Of a stretch of DNA of 7,975 nt, positions 1 to 6,372 are shown in pieces. The stretch is from JAJZMA01 sp021850405. GTDB taxonomy: Bacteria > Chloroflexota > Dormibacteria > Aeolococcales > Aeolococcaceae. The position numbers and the translations under genes were made by a program. The stretch lies in assembly GCA_027365835.1 (NCBI GenBank), contig DAHXLU010000070.1:1-7975 (forward strand), read 5' to 3'. Numbering within the stretch: position 1 is the stretch's first letter; each line of letters opens with the position of its first letter. Under the pieces are notes generated by a model. It was not told where the DNA came from. It ran no database searches and saw only the letters and a list, made by a program, of their open reading frames with translations.

Positions 1-166
1 GCATGGTTTTAGGTAATACCATATCCTCCCGCGCTGCAGGGAAACTTGTTACAGCAATCCCCTACTGCCGCAACGGATTATCCTCCAACCTCAGCCTCCC
101 CCACAAGCCCCCATTCCCGTTAGCGGGGAAACTCCCGCTAGCAGTTGCAGTGGAAGCCCGCCGGCG

Positions 167-769
167 ATGGACGCTTCTGTGATGTCCCGGGATGCTGTCT
201 CTGGGCAATTGCTATTGTTTAGCAACTCCAACACCACCTGGACTTTGTATCCGGAGTCAACACTTACTGCCAGTCTGGGTGTGAGTGCTGGCACCCTTGC
301 CTTTGTTTCAACGCCAAGCTTTGCCTTTGGTGGGGTAACCCTGGCCACCACCGACCAGTACACCTATGGCTCGGAAACCATCGATGTGGGCGATGCCACC
401 GGTTCTGGGAACGGCTGGAATGTACAGCTTCTGGCTACCGCGTTTACCAATACGACAAATAGCGCTGAAACCATCCCCAGCGCCGATATTGCGGTTGGCA
501 ACTCTACACTGGCCGCTCCGTACAATGACCCGACAGTGGCCTGTGACAGTGGAGCGCCGACCTGTGCTCTTGCCAGCCCCATAGGGAGCTATTCATCCTT
601 TACGTTCCCCAATGCTGTTGCAGCTGCAACTCCACTTGTTTCTGCTCCGGTCAATACCGGTATGGGGGACCAGACTGTAACTATCCCCTGGACTGCAACC
701 ATTGCTCCCAACACCTATGTTGGTACCTATACATCAACATTCACCCTGACCCTGGTGAGCGGCCCTTAG
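167..769 (+). CDS. WxL-domain-like surface protein, N-terminus atypical or truncated
   Basis: Predicted extracellular beta-sandwich protein of the WxL-like group, thought to bind the cell wall. The motif order seen is: GTLAFVSTP near residues 42-50, IDVGDATGSGNGWNV near 72-86 (the first W-x-x-L type motif), then TGMGDQTVTIPWT near 164-176, and a closing GTYTSTFTLTLVSGP that ends the protein. The DVGD-GSG-GW block and the TLVSGP end are what I remember of actinobacterial WxL-like proteins. The second motif, usually with a Trp, here reads TFTLTL. A pair of Cys (about 126 and 132) could form a disulfide. Family members normally start with a signal peptide. Here neither the ATG at 167 nor the in-frame alternatives (GTG 179, ATG 182) give one, and the frame is closed upstream by a TAA at 14-16. 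The 5' end may therefore be truncated, frameshifted or rearranged. The product class is fairly sure; start and functionality are not. Confidence 0.65.
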   Translation: MDASVMSRDAVSGQLLLFSNSNTTWTLYPESTLTASLGVSAGTLAFVSTPSFAFGGVTLATTDQYTYGSETIDVGDATGSGNGWNVQLLATAFTNTTNSAETIPSADIAVGNSTLAAPYNDPTVACDSGAPTCALASPIGSYSSFTFPNAVAAATPLVSAPVNTGMGDQTVTIPWTATIAPNTYVGTYTSTFTLTLVSGP

Positions 770-801
770 TCCCCATTGTCTGGACCAGGCATATCTGCGA
801 C

Positions 802-822
802 CCTGCAGCGCCCTCTTGCAGG
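802..822. terminator. candidate hairpin between convergent genes
   Basis: Six perfect base pairs, CCTGCA at 802-807 with TGCAGG at 817-822, around a 9-base loop. It lies in the 94-base gap between the convergent WxL-like gene and the 231-aa gene, where a shared terminator would be expected. No T-run follows on either strand, so this is weak as an intrinsic terminator. Confidence 0.3.
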
Positions 823-863
823 ATAGTTTGCGTGCTTGCGTTCCCGGTTTTTGCCATTCCTGG

Positions 864-1559
864 TTACCCCAGGGATGCTCCATTTTTCTGTGTGGAGCCT
901 TGGTGGAACAGGGTCTGCTGTAGGCTTATCCTGGCGGTTCTCAGTTCTGCCCGCGCCACCGTGGCCAGTTTCGTATCACCCTGCATGTCGGCCCTGGTGA
1001 TTGCCGCCTCCAGCCATAGCTGCGCAGTGGCATGGACAGCGGCCGAGTCGTGCCATGCGAAGGCGAACACGTCGATAACCCTTCCAGTTCGCAGTGCCAG
1101 GGCAGCCTGCTGCCTTACAGGGGTTGCGGCAAAGGCGTCGCTCATGGAGCGGGTTGCCTTGCCGATGCACTGAGCCAACTGGGTCAGGTTCTCTGCTTCC
1201 AGGGCACCTAAAAAATCCTTTTCCCCTGAGGTGCCCTGTACACAGGGCAGGTCGTTGTCCAGGAGGTTTCCAATCTGAGCTAGCTCGTTCGCATTGAATT
1301 TGCCGCCAGCCCTGGTAGGGCTGGATAGCGTAATCCCAGGTAACCGGGGAGGAATCATTGAATGTACAGCGGGAGGAGAGTCTGAGGTTTCGATCTGGCT
1401 GCTTCCGTAAGTGGTGTGATAAGGATCATCAAGGGGACCTTCATCGATGATGGGAGCATCTGTTGGACTGGACCTGGCAACTTCATCATCCCAGACCTGA
1501 CGTCTTCTGAGCAGCTCAGCATCTGACGGTATTTCCCTGCTTCCTCCCAGCTCACTCAT
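864..1559 (-). CDS. Unrecognised 231-aa protein
   Basis: I do not recognise this protein. The ATG at 1559 (protein begins MSELGGSRE) is chosen over the ATG 37 codons upstream because an AGGAG sequence lies 8-9 bases before it, the best ribosome binding site in the window. Residues 1-85 are acidic and rich in Pro, Ser and Asp, so probably disordered. From about 88 on the sequence looks helical, with Ala-rich amphipathic stretches at 138-160, 172-192 and 196-216. Two Cys are present (106 and 131). There is no signal peptide and no membrane segment, so it is probably cytosolic. It converges on the WxL-like gene and has no obvious operon partner. The upstream region carries an unusual set of inverted and direct repeats. 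That this is a real gene is likely, given the RBS and amino-acid composition; its role is unknown. Confidence 0.65.
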   Translation of the reverse strand: MSELGGSREIPSDAELLRRRQVWDDEVARSSPTDAPIIDEGPLDDPYHTTYGSSQIETSDSPPAVHSMIPPRLPGITLSSPTRAGGKFNANELAQIGNLLDNDLPCVQGTSGEKDFLGALEAENLTQLAQCIGKATRSMSDAFAATPVRQQAALALRTGRVIDVFAFAWHDSAAVHATAQLWLEAAITRADMQGDTKLATVARAELRTARISLQQTLFHQGSTQKNGASLG

Positions 1560-1588
1560 GGGGACTCTCCTGATTCCTGGCAACTGAC

Positions 1589-1651
1589 AGAAGGTATCGC
1601 CTGAACCGGAAGATAGCATGTGGAATGGCAATGCGTGGCAAGATACCTTCT
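1589..1651. repeat. 10-bp perfect inverted repeat upstream of the 231-aa gene
   Basis: AGAAGGTATC at 1589-1598 and its exact reverse complement GATACCTTCT at 1642-1651 enclose 43 bases. The near arm begins 30 bases before the start codon of the minus-strand 231-aa gene, so it would lie in its promoter or leader. It could form a long-loop stem in mRNA or be a paired binding site; function is not shown. Confidence 0.5.
1598..1618. repeat. Imperfect direct repeat, copy 1
   Basis: Carries the core CCGGAAGAT flanked by CGC, TGAA and GCA; the same parts in the same order occur at 1849-1868 with single-base insertions and deletions. On the minus strand the core reads ATCTTCCGG. This copy lies within 60 bases of the start of the 231-aa gene. 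It may be one half of a repeated binding site or plain chance. Confidence 0.4.
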
Positions 1652-1705
1652 TGTGACCGGCTTGTTGCAAGACAATGTGAATTCAGGTCGGGTTGCTGCT
1701 ATGGA

Positions 1706-1721
1706 TCCATGCCGGCATGGA
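1706..1721. promoter_or_regulatory. 16-bp perfect palindrome, candidate operator
   Basis: TCCATGCC followed directly by its reverse complement GGCATGGA. It overlaps a second palindrome, ATGGATCCAT at 1701-1710, so that the 21 bases hold three alternating ATGGA/TCCAT boxes. A dimeric DNA-binding protein could use such a site, but no regulator is encoded in the window and the nearest start codon (231-aa gene, minus strand) is about 145 bases away. Confidence 0.35.
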
Positions 1722-1848
1722 GGTGAAAGAGAGTACTTTGCTCTACCTACCTTTGCACTGGATGGGTTCCAGCACTGAATACTCATGGTCAGCAGCCTAT
1801 CCTCCCATGCCTTGATTCTTCCAGGATGCTCCTGTGAATGTTGAGAGG

Positions 1849-1868
1849 CGCTGAATCCGGAAGATGCA
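1849..1868. repeat. Imperfect direct repeat, copy 2
   Basis: Second copy of the CCGGAAGAT-centred repeat seen at 1598-1618, in the same orientation and about 250 bases away. The two copies differ by three one-base insertions or deletions. Confidence 0.4.
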
Positions 1869-1938
1869 AAGAAAAATGAGGTGCCCTTCGTCGGACCTCT
1901 GGTTGGGTCAAGTGTTGCCCTGGATTTGGGGGGCCAGC

Positions 1939-1950
1939 AGGGCATGCCCT
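1939..1950. repeat. 12-bp perfect palindrome
   Basis: AGGGCATGCCCT is self-complementary. Its arms do not extend further. Together with the sites near 1600 and 1710 it makes this gene-free stretch unusually rich in dyad symmetry. Confidence 0.35.
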
Positions 1951-2275
1951 CCCACCGGGAAGACATGAGGCGGGAGGATCTGTTTTCGCAGACCGTCATG
2001 GTGCTCGCAGGCAGTCTTGTGTGGTCAAGGAGGCTGTGCGTTGGCTGGTTTCCGTAGTTGCCGATTCGATAAACCAGTGGCCGACGACACGGCCATCCGC
2101 AACCTGGAGTTACCGGATTCTGGACGGTCGGGATTGCAAAGCACCGAAGCAGCGCTGGAGCGTTGCAGGAGCTGGATGGATTGGGCGATATGGCTGCGCT
2201 ATGGAGGTCCATAGGCCCAAAGGGGGCCAGGGTTACGCTATTGCCGGTTCTTTACATGTCCCTCCCTGCAAAACA

Positions 2276-2363
2276 TGGCGGAGGGAGAGGGATTCGAACC
2301 CCCGGCGGCTTTCACCGCGACGGTTTTCAAGACCGCTCCGTTCGACCGCTCCGGCATCCCTCC
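2276..2363 (-). tRNA. tRNA-Ser (anticodon UGA)
   Basis: Read on the minus strand, an 88-base class II tRNA with the 3' CCA encoded. The acceptor stem pairs GGAGGGA with TCCCTCC, followed by discriminator G. The anticodon stem is GCGGT/ACCGT around loop CTTGAAA, giving anticodon TGA (complement of 2327-2329). A long variable arm typical of serine tRNA (CGCGGTGAAAGCCGC region) and the T-loop GGTTCGAATCC are clear. It decodes UCA and other UCN codons. It stands alone, between pruA and the repeat-rich stretch, all on the minus strand. Confidence 0.97.
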
Positions 2364-2380
2364 ATGCGCCAGCATGGCAC

Positions 2381-2409
2381 ATCTTAGCGCCTCTTAGCGC
2401 CTCTTTATG
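2381..2409 (-). promoter_or_regulatory. candidate promoter of tRNA-Ser
   Basis: On the minus strand a -10-like TAAGAT (2386-2381) ends 17 bases before the tRNA 5' end, a suitable distance for a short leader. The hexamer 17 bases upstream (CATAAA) is a poor -35. The -10 sits at the edge of the tandem repeat. Confidence 0.25.
2382..2405. repeat. Tandem repeat of TCTTAGCGCC, 2.4 copies
   Basis: Two exact 10-base copies (2382-2391 and 2392-2401) plus a partial TCTT, directly upstream of the tRNA-Ser gene. It overlaps the candidate promoter, so copy number would change the promoter spacing. Confidence 0.6.
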
Positions 2410-2712
2410 TGGTTGGGCAGGTTAGGAACCTGGGTGGCCCGCGAAAACCAAGACAGATTCCAGGCGTGGGTTAAATGTGACGGCTCCCCGTGCCAGCACC
2501 CAGGCGGGATAGGCAGCCAGATCACATGGCTACCGATTCTTCTGGTTGCATAGAATCTGGCAGGTGACCATGGGTCACTGGACGAGCGGTTTCGGTGTGA
2601 CACCACGCCTGCGATCTCCAACTTCCTTCCTGGGGTTGTCCAGGATCAGCGTCGGGACCTACGGGGCACAACTTACCGGCACTGAGCGGATTTACGGGGT
2701 ACACGCGGTCCC
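2410..2712. other. Gene-free region downstream of pruA, with inverted repeats
   Basis: No gene is supported on either strand. It holds a bulged stem at 2533-2560 (CCGATTCT with AGAATCTGG), a GTGACC-ATG-GGTCAC dyad at 2564-2578 and a GGTGT-G-ACACC dyad at 2594-2604. Starting right at the pruA stop codon, GGGACC and GGTCCC (2654-2659 and 2707-2712) bracket 47 bases that include an 11-base direct repeat TACGGGG(C/T)ACA with one mismatch. These may fold in the 3' end of the pruA transcript, but none is followed by a T-run, so no intrinsic terminator can be named. Confidence 0.4.
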
Positions 2713-4353
2713 CTACTCGGGCAGCAGGTGCACATACTCCCATCGTGTTGGAGGTACAAACGTTTCCTTGATCGCGCGCGGTGAGATCCATCTTTCCAGA
2801 TTCAGGGGAGAGCCAGCCTTGTCGTTGGTTCCGCTGCCCCTTGCGCCCCCGAATGGCTGTTGGCCAACCACAGCACCCGTAGGTTTGTCGTTGATGTAGA
2901 AGTTGCCTGCGGCATGGCGCAGATGGCTCTCGGCCTGGTCGATTGCTGCCCGGTCAGTTGCAAAAACACTCCCGGTCAGGCCATAGCTGCTCGTACGGTC
3001 TACCATGCGCAGCACTTCTCCAAAGGAAAGATCCTCGCTGTAGGGGAAGACGGTAAGAACGGGGCCAAACAGTTCCTTTTGCATCAGCTCATGGTGGGGG
3101 TCGCTGGTCTCAAGGATTGTTGGAGCGATAAACCAGCCCTCCCTGCTGTCATACCCACCTCCAGTGACTACCTTGAGCGCAGGATCCTTCTGTGCTGCAG
3201 CAAGAGCTCCGCTGATTCGCTGGAATGCCCTCTCATCAATCACAGCCCCGAGGAAGGTTCCAAATTCTGCTGGATCGCCCATGGGGATAGACTCGGCCTC
3301 GTCAGCCAGCTGGTGTTTCAGTTTCTCCCACATCCCGCTGGGAATATATGCACGGGATGCTGCAGAGCACTTTTGGCCCTGGTATTCGAAGGCTCCACGA
3401 AGGAGTGCTGTTGCCAGTGCGGCCGGGTCGGCAGATGGGTGGGCAACTATGAAGTTCTTGCCGCCAGTCTCTCCGACGATCCGGGGATAGGTGTGGTAAT
3501 TCCCAAGGTTGGTTGCAATCTGTTGCCAGAGTCGCTGGAATGTTGCAGTGGAGCCAGTAAAGTGGAGTCCAGCAAATTCTGGATTGGGGAGTGCGATCCT
3601 GGAGACCGCGGGGCCATCGCCAGTCACCATGTTGATGACTCCCGGTGGAAGCCCAGCTTCTCCAAGTAGCTCCATGATCAGGCTCGCCGCCAGCTGCTGG
3701 GTCAGGCTGGGTTTCCAGACCACTGTGTTACCCATGAGGGCAGGAGCAGTCGGCAGGTTGCCGGCAATTGAGGTGAAGTTGAAGGGCGAGATCGCCAGTA
3801 CAAACCCCTCCAGGGGCCGGTAATCCAGACGGTTCCAGTTCCCGGACGGGGAAATGGGCTGGGTGTTCATGATCTGGCGGGCGTAATGCACATTGAAGCG
3901 CCAGAAATCGCAAAGCTCTGCGGCTGCGTCGATCTCGGCCTGAAAGACGCTTTTGCTCTGTCCAAGTATGGTGGCAGCATTAAGGCTTGCTCGCCAGGGA
4001 CCCGAGAGCAGGTCGGCTGCCTTCAGAAAGATTGAAGCTCTTGATTCAAACGGGAGCGACGCCCAGTCGGCGGCCGCCATGCAGGCAGTGTCAACTGCAA
4101 GCTGGACATCCTCTTCTGAAGCCTGGTGACCAGAGCCCAGCGTCAGGGAGTGGCGGTGTGGTGCCCTGGTAACAAAACTGGCACCATGTCCCGGGATGGT
4201 CTGCCCTCCAATGACGAGCTCCAGGGCGCGTGCTGAGTCGGCAAGCTCCACCAGTGAGCCGGCAAGCTCTTTTCGCTCTTTCGAGCCAGGCGCATAGTTC
4301 AGGATCTTTTCATTGGTTGGCGAGGGGGGGAGAGCTCCGGGGGAGGTTGTCAT
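2713..4353 (-). CDS. pruA: 1-pyrroline-5-carboxylate dehydrogenase (glutamate semialdehyde dehydrogenase)
   Basis: Oxidises glutamate-5-semialdehyde (P5C) to glutamate with NAD+, the second step of proline breakdown. At 546 aa it has the length of the separate, group 2 P5CDH enzymes rather than of bifunctional PutA. The N-terminal NEKILNYAPGSKER stretch (about 15-28) is characteristic. The aldehyde dehydrogenase motifs appear in order: SPFNF (189-193) with GNTVVWKPS (208-216) for cofactor binding, FTGST (265-269), GETGGKN (294-300) with the general-base Glu at 295, YQGQKCSA (324-331) with the catalytic Cys at 329, ELFGPVLTVFPY (427-438), and a C-terminal PFGGARGSGTNDKAG (500-514). The start at 4353 has AGAGGA 12 bases upstream, slightly far, and fits the family's N-terminus; an open 28-codon extension upstream has no support. 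No proline dehydrogenase gene is in the window. The gene diverges from lipA across 234 bases. Confidence 0.95.
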   Translation of the reverse strand: MTTSPGALPPSPTNEKILNYAPGSKERKELAGSLVELADSARALELVIGGQTIPGHGASFVTRAPHRHSLTLGSGHQASEEDVQLAVDTACMAAADWASLPFESRASIFLKAADLLSGPWRASLNAATILGQSKSVFQAEIDAAAELCDFWRFNVHYARQIMNTQPISPSGNWNRLDYRPLEGFVLAISPFNFTSIAGNLPTAPALMGNTVVWKPSLTQQLAASLIMELLGEAGLPPGVINMVTGDGPAVSRIALPNPEFAGLHFTGSTATFQRLWQQIATNLGNYHTYPRIVGETGGKNFIVAHPSADPAALATALLRGAFEYQGQKCSAASRAYIPSGMWEKLKHQLADEAESIPMGDPAEFGTFLGAVIDERAFQRISGALAAAQKDPALKVVTGGGYDSREGWFIAPTILETSDPHHELMQKELFGPVLTVFPYSEDLSFGEVLRMVDRTSSYGLTGSVFATDRAAIDQAESHLRHAAGNFYINDKPTGAVVGQQPFGGARGSGTNDKAGSPLNLERWISPRAIKETFVPPTRWEYVHLLPE

Positions 4354-4587
4354 CTTGGTTTTGGTTCCTCTGGGGCGGGTAGATTGCTGGACGGTAGTCC
4401 TGGATTCCAGGTCGTTGCTGCTCCAATTGTGCCGCAAACTGGTATATCCACGGAAACTGTGCTGGATGGAGACAGGCTCTGCCCTGGTGGCTCTGTGGGT
4501 CCCTGGTCAGATGTATTCCATGGGCAGACAACCGTCTCTGGAGGGTGGCGTTTCTGCTGCTTTGCGGCTAGGTGTAAAGTTATCGAC
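4354..4587. promoter_or_regulatory. Divergent intergenic region between pruA and lipA
   Basis: These 234 bases must hold the promoters of both genes. A CCTGG-ATT-CCAGG dyad at 4399-4411 lies 46 bases upstream of the pruA start and could be an operator. No good -35/-10 pair is visible for pruA. The frame of lipA is open through all of this on the + strand, which I take as chance because the LipA family starts near residue MKEL at 4588. Confidence 0.4.
4575..4580 (+). promoter_or_regulatory. candidate -10 element for a leaderless lipA transcript
   Basis: TAAAGT fits the TANNNT pattern of actinobacterial -10 elements and ends 7 bases before the ATG at 4588, so transcription would start at or next to the start codon. 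No Shine-Dalgarno sequence sits at normal distance (AGGTG at 4570 is about 13 bases away), which agrees with a leaderless message. No -35 is evident. Confidence 0.3.
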
Positions 4588-5553
4588 ATGAAAGAGCTTC
4601 CAGTCCTGAGCGCGCGAGGGGGAGCTTCCCTGGCCAGTTCGCGCGGCAAGTCAGGACCAGAAACTGGCGGTCAGTGGTTTCTGCCGCCTGGGGTAGATCG
4701 CCGACCCCCATGGCTTACGGTCCGAGCGCCAGTGGGACCGGATTTCGAGGCCACCCGGAAACTGGTTCGTAGCCTGAAGCTGAACACTGTCTGCGAGGAG
4801 GCTCGTTGTCCAAACCTGGCTGAGTGCTGGGGAAGGGGGACAGCCACTTTCATGATCCTTGGCGATGTCTGTACGCGTGCATGTGCCTTTTGTGCAGTGA
4901 CAAGTGGCAAGCGTGGAGGAGATGTTGACCTTGACGAACCGGCACGGGTTGCCCGCGCGGTACAGGACATGGGGGTTGCCCATGCTGTTGTCACCTCGGT
5001 GGATCGCGATGACCTTCCCGACTTTGGCGCTTCCATTTTCGCACTGACAATTGAGGCAATTCATGAGCTTTGTCCAGGAACCACAATAGAAGTGCTCACT
5101 CCTGACTTCAATGGTCGACGGGAGTCAGTACAGGCTGTAATGGAAGCCAGACCCGATATTTTCAACCATAATGTGGAGACTGTGCCGCGCCTATACCGCC
5201 GTGTCCGGCCGAAGGCTGGCTATCAGCAGAGTCTGGATGTGCTTGCAATGGCAAGGGAGATTGACCCATCCGTAGCTACCAAGTCTGGTCTCATGCTTGG
5301 GCTGGGTGAAGAGCTTTCCGAGGTGGTTGGCGTTCTCGCGGATCTTCGCGCACACGGCGTCTCCATTGTGACTCTGGGGCAATATCTGCGCCCGTCCCCC
5401 AAACATCATCCCATCGTGAGGTTCGCAACCCCGGAAGAGTTTGTCTCGCTGAAGGAGCAAGCGCTGGAGATGGGCTTTTCCCATGTGGAGTCTGGTCCTC
5501 TGGTGCGTAGCAGCTACCACGCTGACGAGCAGATCCCTGCGATCGCTCCCTGA
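4588..5553 (+). CDS. lipA: Lipoyl synthase
   Basis: Radical SAM enzyme that inserts sulfur at C6 and C8 of octanoyl groups bound to the lipoyl domains of 2-oxoacid dehydrogenase E2 and glycine-cleavage H protein; cytosolic. The 321-aa product has the family length. The auxiliary [4Fe-4S] cluster ligands C69, C74 and C80 (CEEARCPNLAEC) and the radical SAM cluster ligands C95, C99, C102 (CTRACAFC) are both present. Further family blocks are VTSVDRDDLPD (135-145), NHNVETVPRLYRRVRP (193-208), KSGLMLGLGE (232-241) and the C-terminal RSSY (307-310), whose Ser ligates the auxiliary cluster. The ATG at 4588 is chosen because the N-terminus then has normal length; the frame is open for 68 codons further upstream, but that part has no family resemblance. 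It is first in a + strand block, followed 11 bases later by lipB. Confidence 0.97.
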   Translation: MKELPVLSARGGASLASSRGKSGPETGGQWFLPPGVDRRPPWLTVRAPVGPDFEATRKLVRSLKLNTVCEEARCPNLAECWGRGTATFMILGDVCTRACAFCAVTSGKRGGDVDLDEPARVARAVQDMGVAHAVVTSVDRDDLPDFGASIFALTIEAIHELCPGTTIEVLTPDFNGRRESVQAVMEARPDIFNHNVETVPRLYRRVRPKAGYQQSLDVLAMAREIDPSVATKSGLMLGLGEELSEVVGVLADLRAHGVSIVTLGQYLRPSPKHHPIVRFATPEEFVSLKEQALEMGFSHVESGPLVRSSYHADEQIPAIAP

Positions 5554-5564
5554 CGAGCCACCAG

Positions 5565-6224
5565 ATGCAGGTTTCGTGGCTGGGACTACAGCCATATGAG
5601 GCAGTGTGGGAAGTGCAGCTCACAGCTGCTTCCGAGGTCGCAAATGGCGGGGAGGAGACGCTTCTTGCTGTAGAACACTACCCGGTCTTTACATTGGGCA
5701 GAGGAACCCAGCCGGAACATCTTGGGCAGGGGAGGGAGCAACTGCTGGCAGCTGGAGCCAGTGTCTTTGATGTGGATCGCGGGGGGTCTGTCACGTTCCA
5801 TGGTCCTGGTCAACTGGTGGTGTATCCCATCGTTCGCCTGGCGCAGCACTTTCCTGTCCCGGGGCATCCCTCCCATGGCGATGTTGTTGCCTATGTTCGC
5901 GCTCTTGAGGGTGCCATTATTGATTACGTCGCAACGCTGGGAGTCTCTGCAGGGCGCAGGGCGGGCTACACTGGAGTCTGGGTGGGCACCAGCAAGCTCG
6001 CTGCGATAGGGGTAAAGCTTTCCTCTGGTGTGACCATGCATGGGCTTGCGCTCAATGTGCACACTGATCTTTCCTGGTTCTCAAGGGTGGTACCGTGCGG
6101 TATCCCCGATGCAGGAGTCGTCTCTTTGGAAGACATGGGCCTAACGCTGACTCCGCGTGCATGCTACGCGGCACTGTGTGAGTCGATTGATGCGTCGATA
6201 AGCAGGAAAATCGCGGTTAAGTAA
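5565..6224 (+). CDS. lipB: Lipoyl(octanoyl) transferase
   Basis: Moves the octanoyl group from acyl-carrier protein to the target lysine of lipoyl domains, supplying the substrate of LipA. The product is 219 aa, normal for LipB. The signature RGGSVTFHGPGQLVVYP lies at 72-88. The catalytic pair is present: K144 in TSKLAAIG and C178 in VVPCGIPD, with HGLALNV at 159-165. The ATG lies 11 bases after the lipA stop with no clear ribosome binding site, so translation is probably coupled to lipA. LipA and LipB together give a complete endogenous lipoylation route of the classical kind. The order lipA-lipB is the reverse of the more frequent lipB-lipA. Confidence 0.96.
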   Translation: MQVSWLGLQPYEAVWEVQLTAASEVANGGEETLLAVEHYPVFTLGRGTQPEHLGQGREQLLAAGASVFDVDRGGSVTFHGPGQLVVYPIVRLAQHFPVPGHPSHGDVVAYVRALEGAIIDYVATLGVSAGRRAGYTGVWVGTSKLAAIGVKLSSGVTMHGLALNVHTDLSWFSRVVPCGIPDAGVVSLEDMGLTLTPRACYAALCESIDASISRKIAVK

Positions 6225-6253
6225 CAGAATCTTTTCCTCTTGTTACAGGCTTG

Positions 6254-6282
6254 TTGCATGTTGACTCCCGACCGTGTAACAT
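6254..6282 (+). promoter_or_regulatory. candidate promoter for the 104-aa gene and rpiA
   Basis: TTGCAT (6254-6259), 17 bases, then TAACAT (6277-6282), placing a start near 6289 and leaving a leader of about 85 bases before the 104-aa gene. The -10 is good and the -35 mediocre. The 148-base gap after lipB, large for this block, supports a promoter here. Confidence 0.35.
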
Positions 6283-6303
6283 GGCGAACGGACTTTGGGA
6301 GTC
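6263..6303 (+). promoter_or_regulatory. Nested inverted repeat between lipB and the 104-aa gene
   Basis: GACTCCC at 6263-6269 pairs with GGGAGTC at 6297-6303, and inside it CCGT (6272-6275) pairs with ACGG (6288-6291). A second small stem with a bulge, GGAACGGT/ACCGTCC around CGGA, follows at 6334-6352. A T-rich CTTTTCT comes about 13 bases after the first stem. It could be a weak lipB terminator, or operator symmetry over the candidate promoter. Confidence 0.35.
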
Positions 6304-6372
6304 CGTCGTCAACGTCTTTTCTACGTCAAACAAGGAACGGTCGGAACCGTCCCGCCAGGGAGATTAGTCCAT

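Larger units (their letters stand above)
1560..2275. other. Gene-poor stretch of about 715 bases with several palindromes
   Basis: I see no convincing gene here. On the minus strand a frame stays open from 2212 to 1556 and its TGA overlaps the ATG of the 231-aa gene (ATGA). Its translation is rich in Ser, Pro, His and Cys (12 Cys in 218 residues) and does not look like a protein. Short + frames near 1965-2214 are equally unconvincing. The stretch holds a 10-bp inverted repeat (1589-1651), two overlapping palindromes (1701-1721), a 12-bp palindrome (1939-1950), an imperfect direct repeat (1598-1618 and 1849-1868) and a GGCCC/GGGCC hairpin at 2214-2228, just downstream of the tRNA-Ser 3' end. 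It could be a regulatory region, an unrecognised structured RNA or a decayed gene. Confidence 0.5.

Noticed and set aside
2021..2425. + strand frame of 134 codons
   Set aside because: It runs through the tRNA-Ser gene (antisense), and the RRERDSNPRR string in it is the familiar false translation of a tRNA T-arm.
2600..2660. SRP (4.5S) RNA, suggested by GGAAGGAAG on the minus strand next to a tRNA-Ser
   Set aside because: The conserved AGCAGCC continuation and the flanking helix are absent.
2860..3669. Long + strand open frame of 269 codons
   Set aside because: Antisense to pruA, whose motifs and length are unmistakable; the + translation is Cys-rich and unlike any protein.
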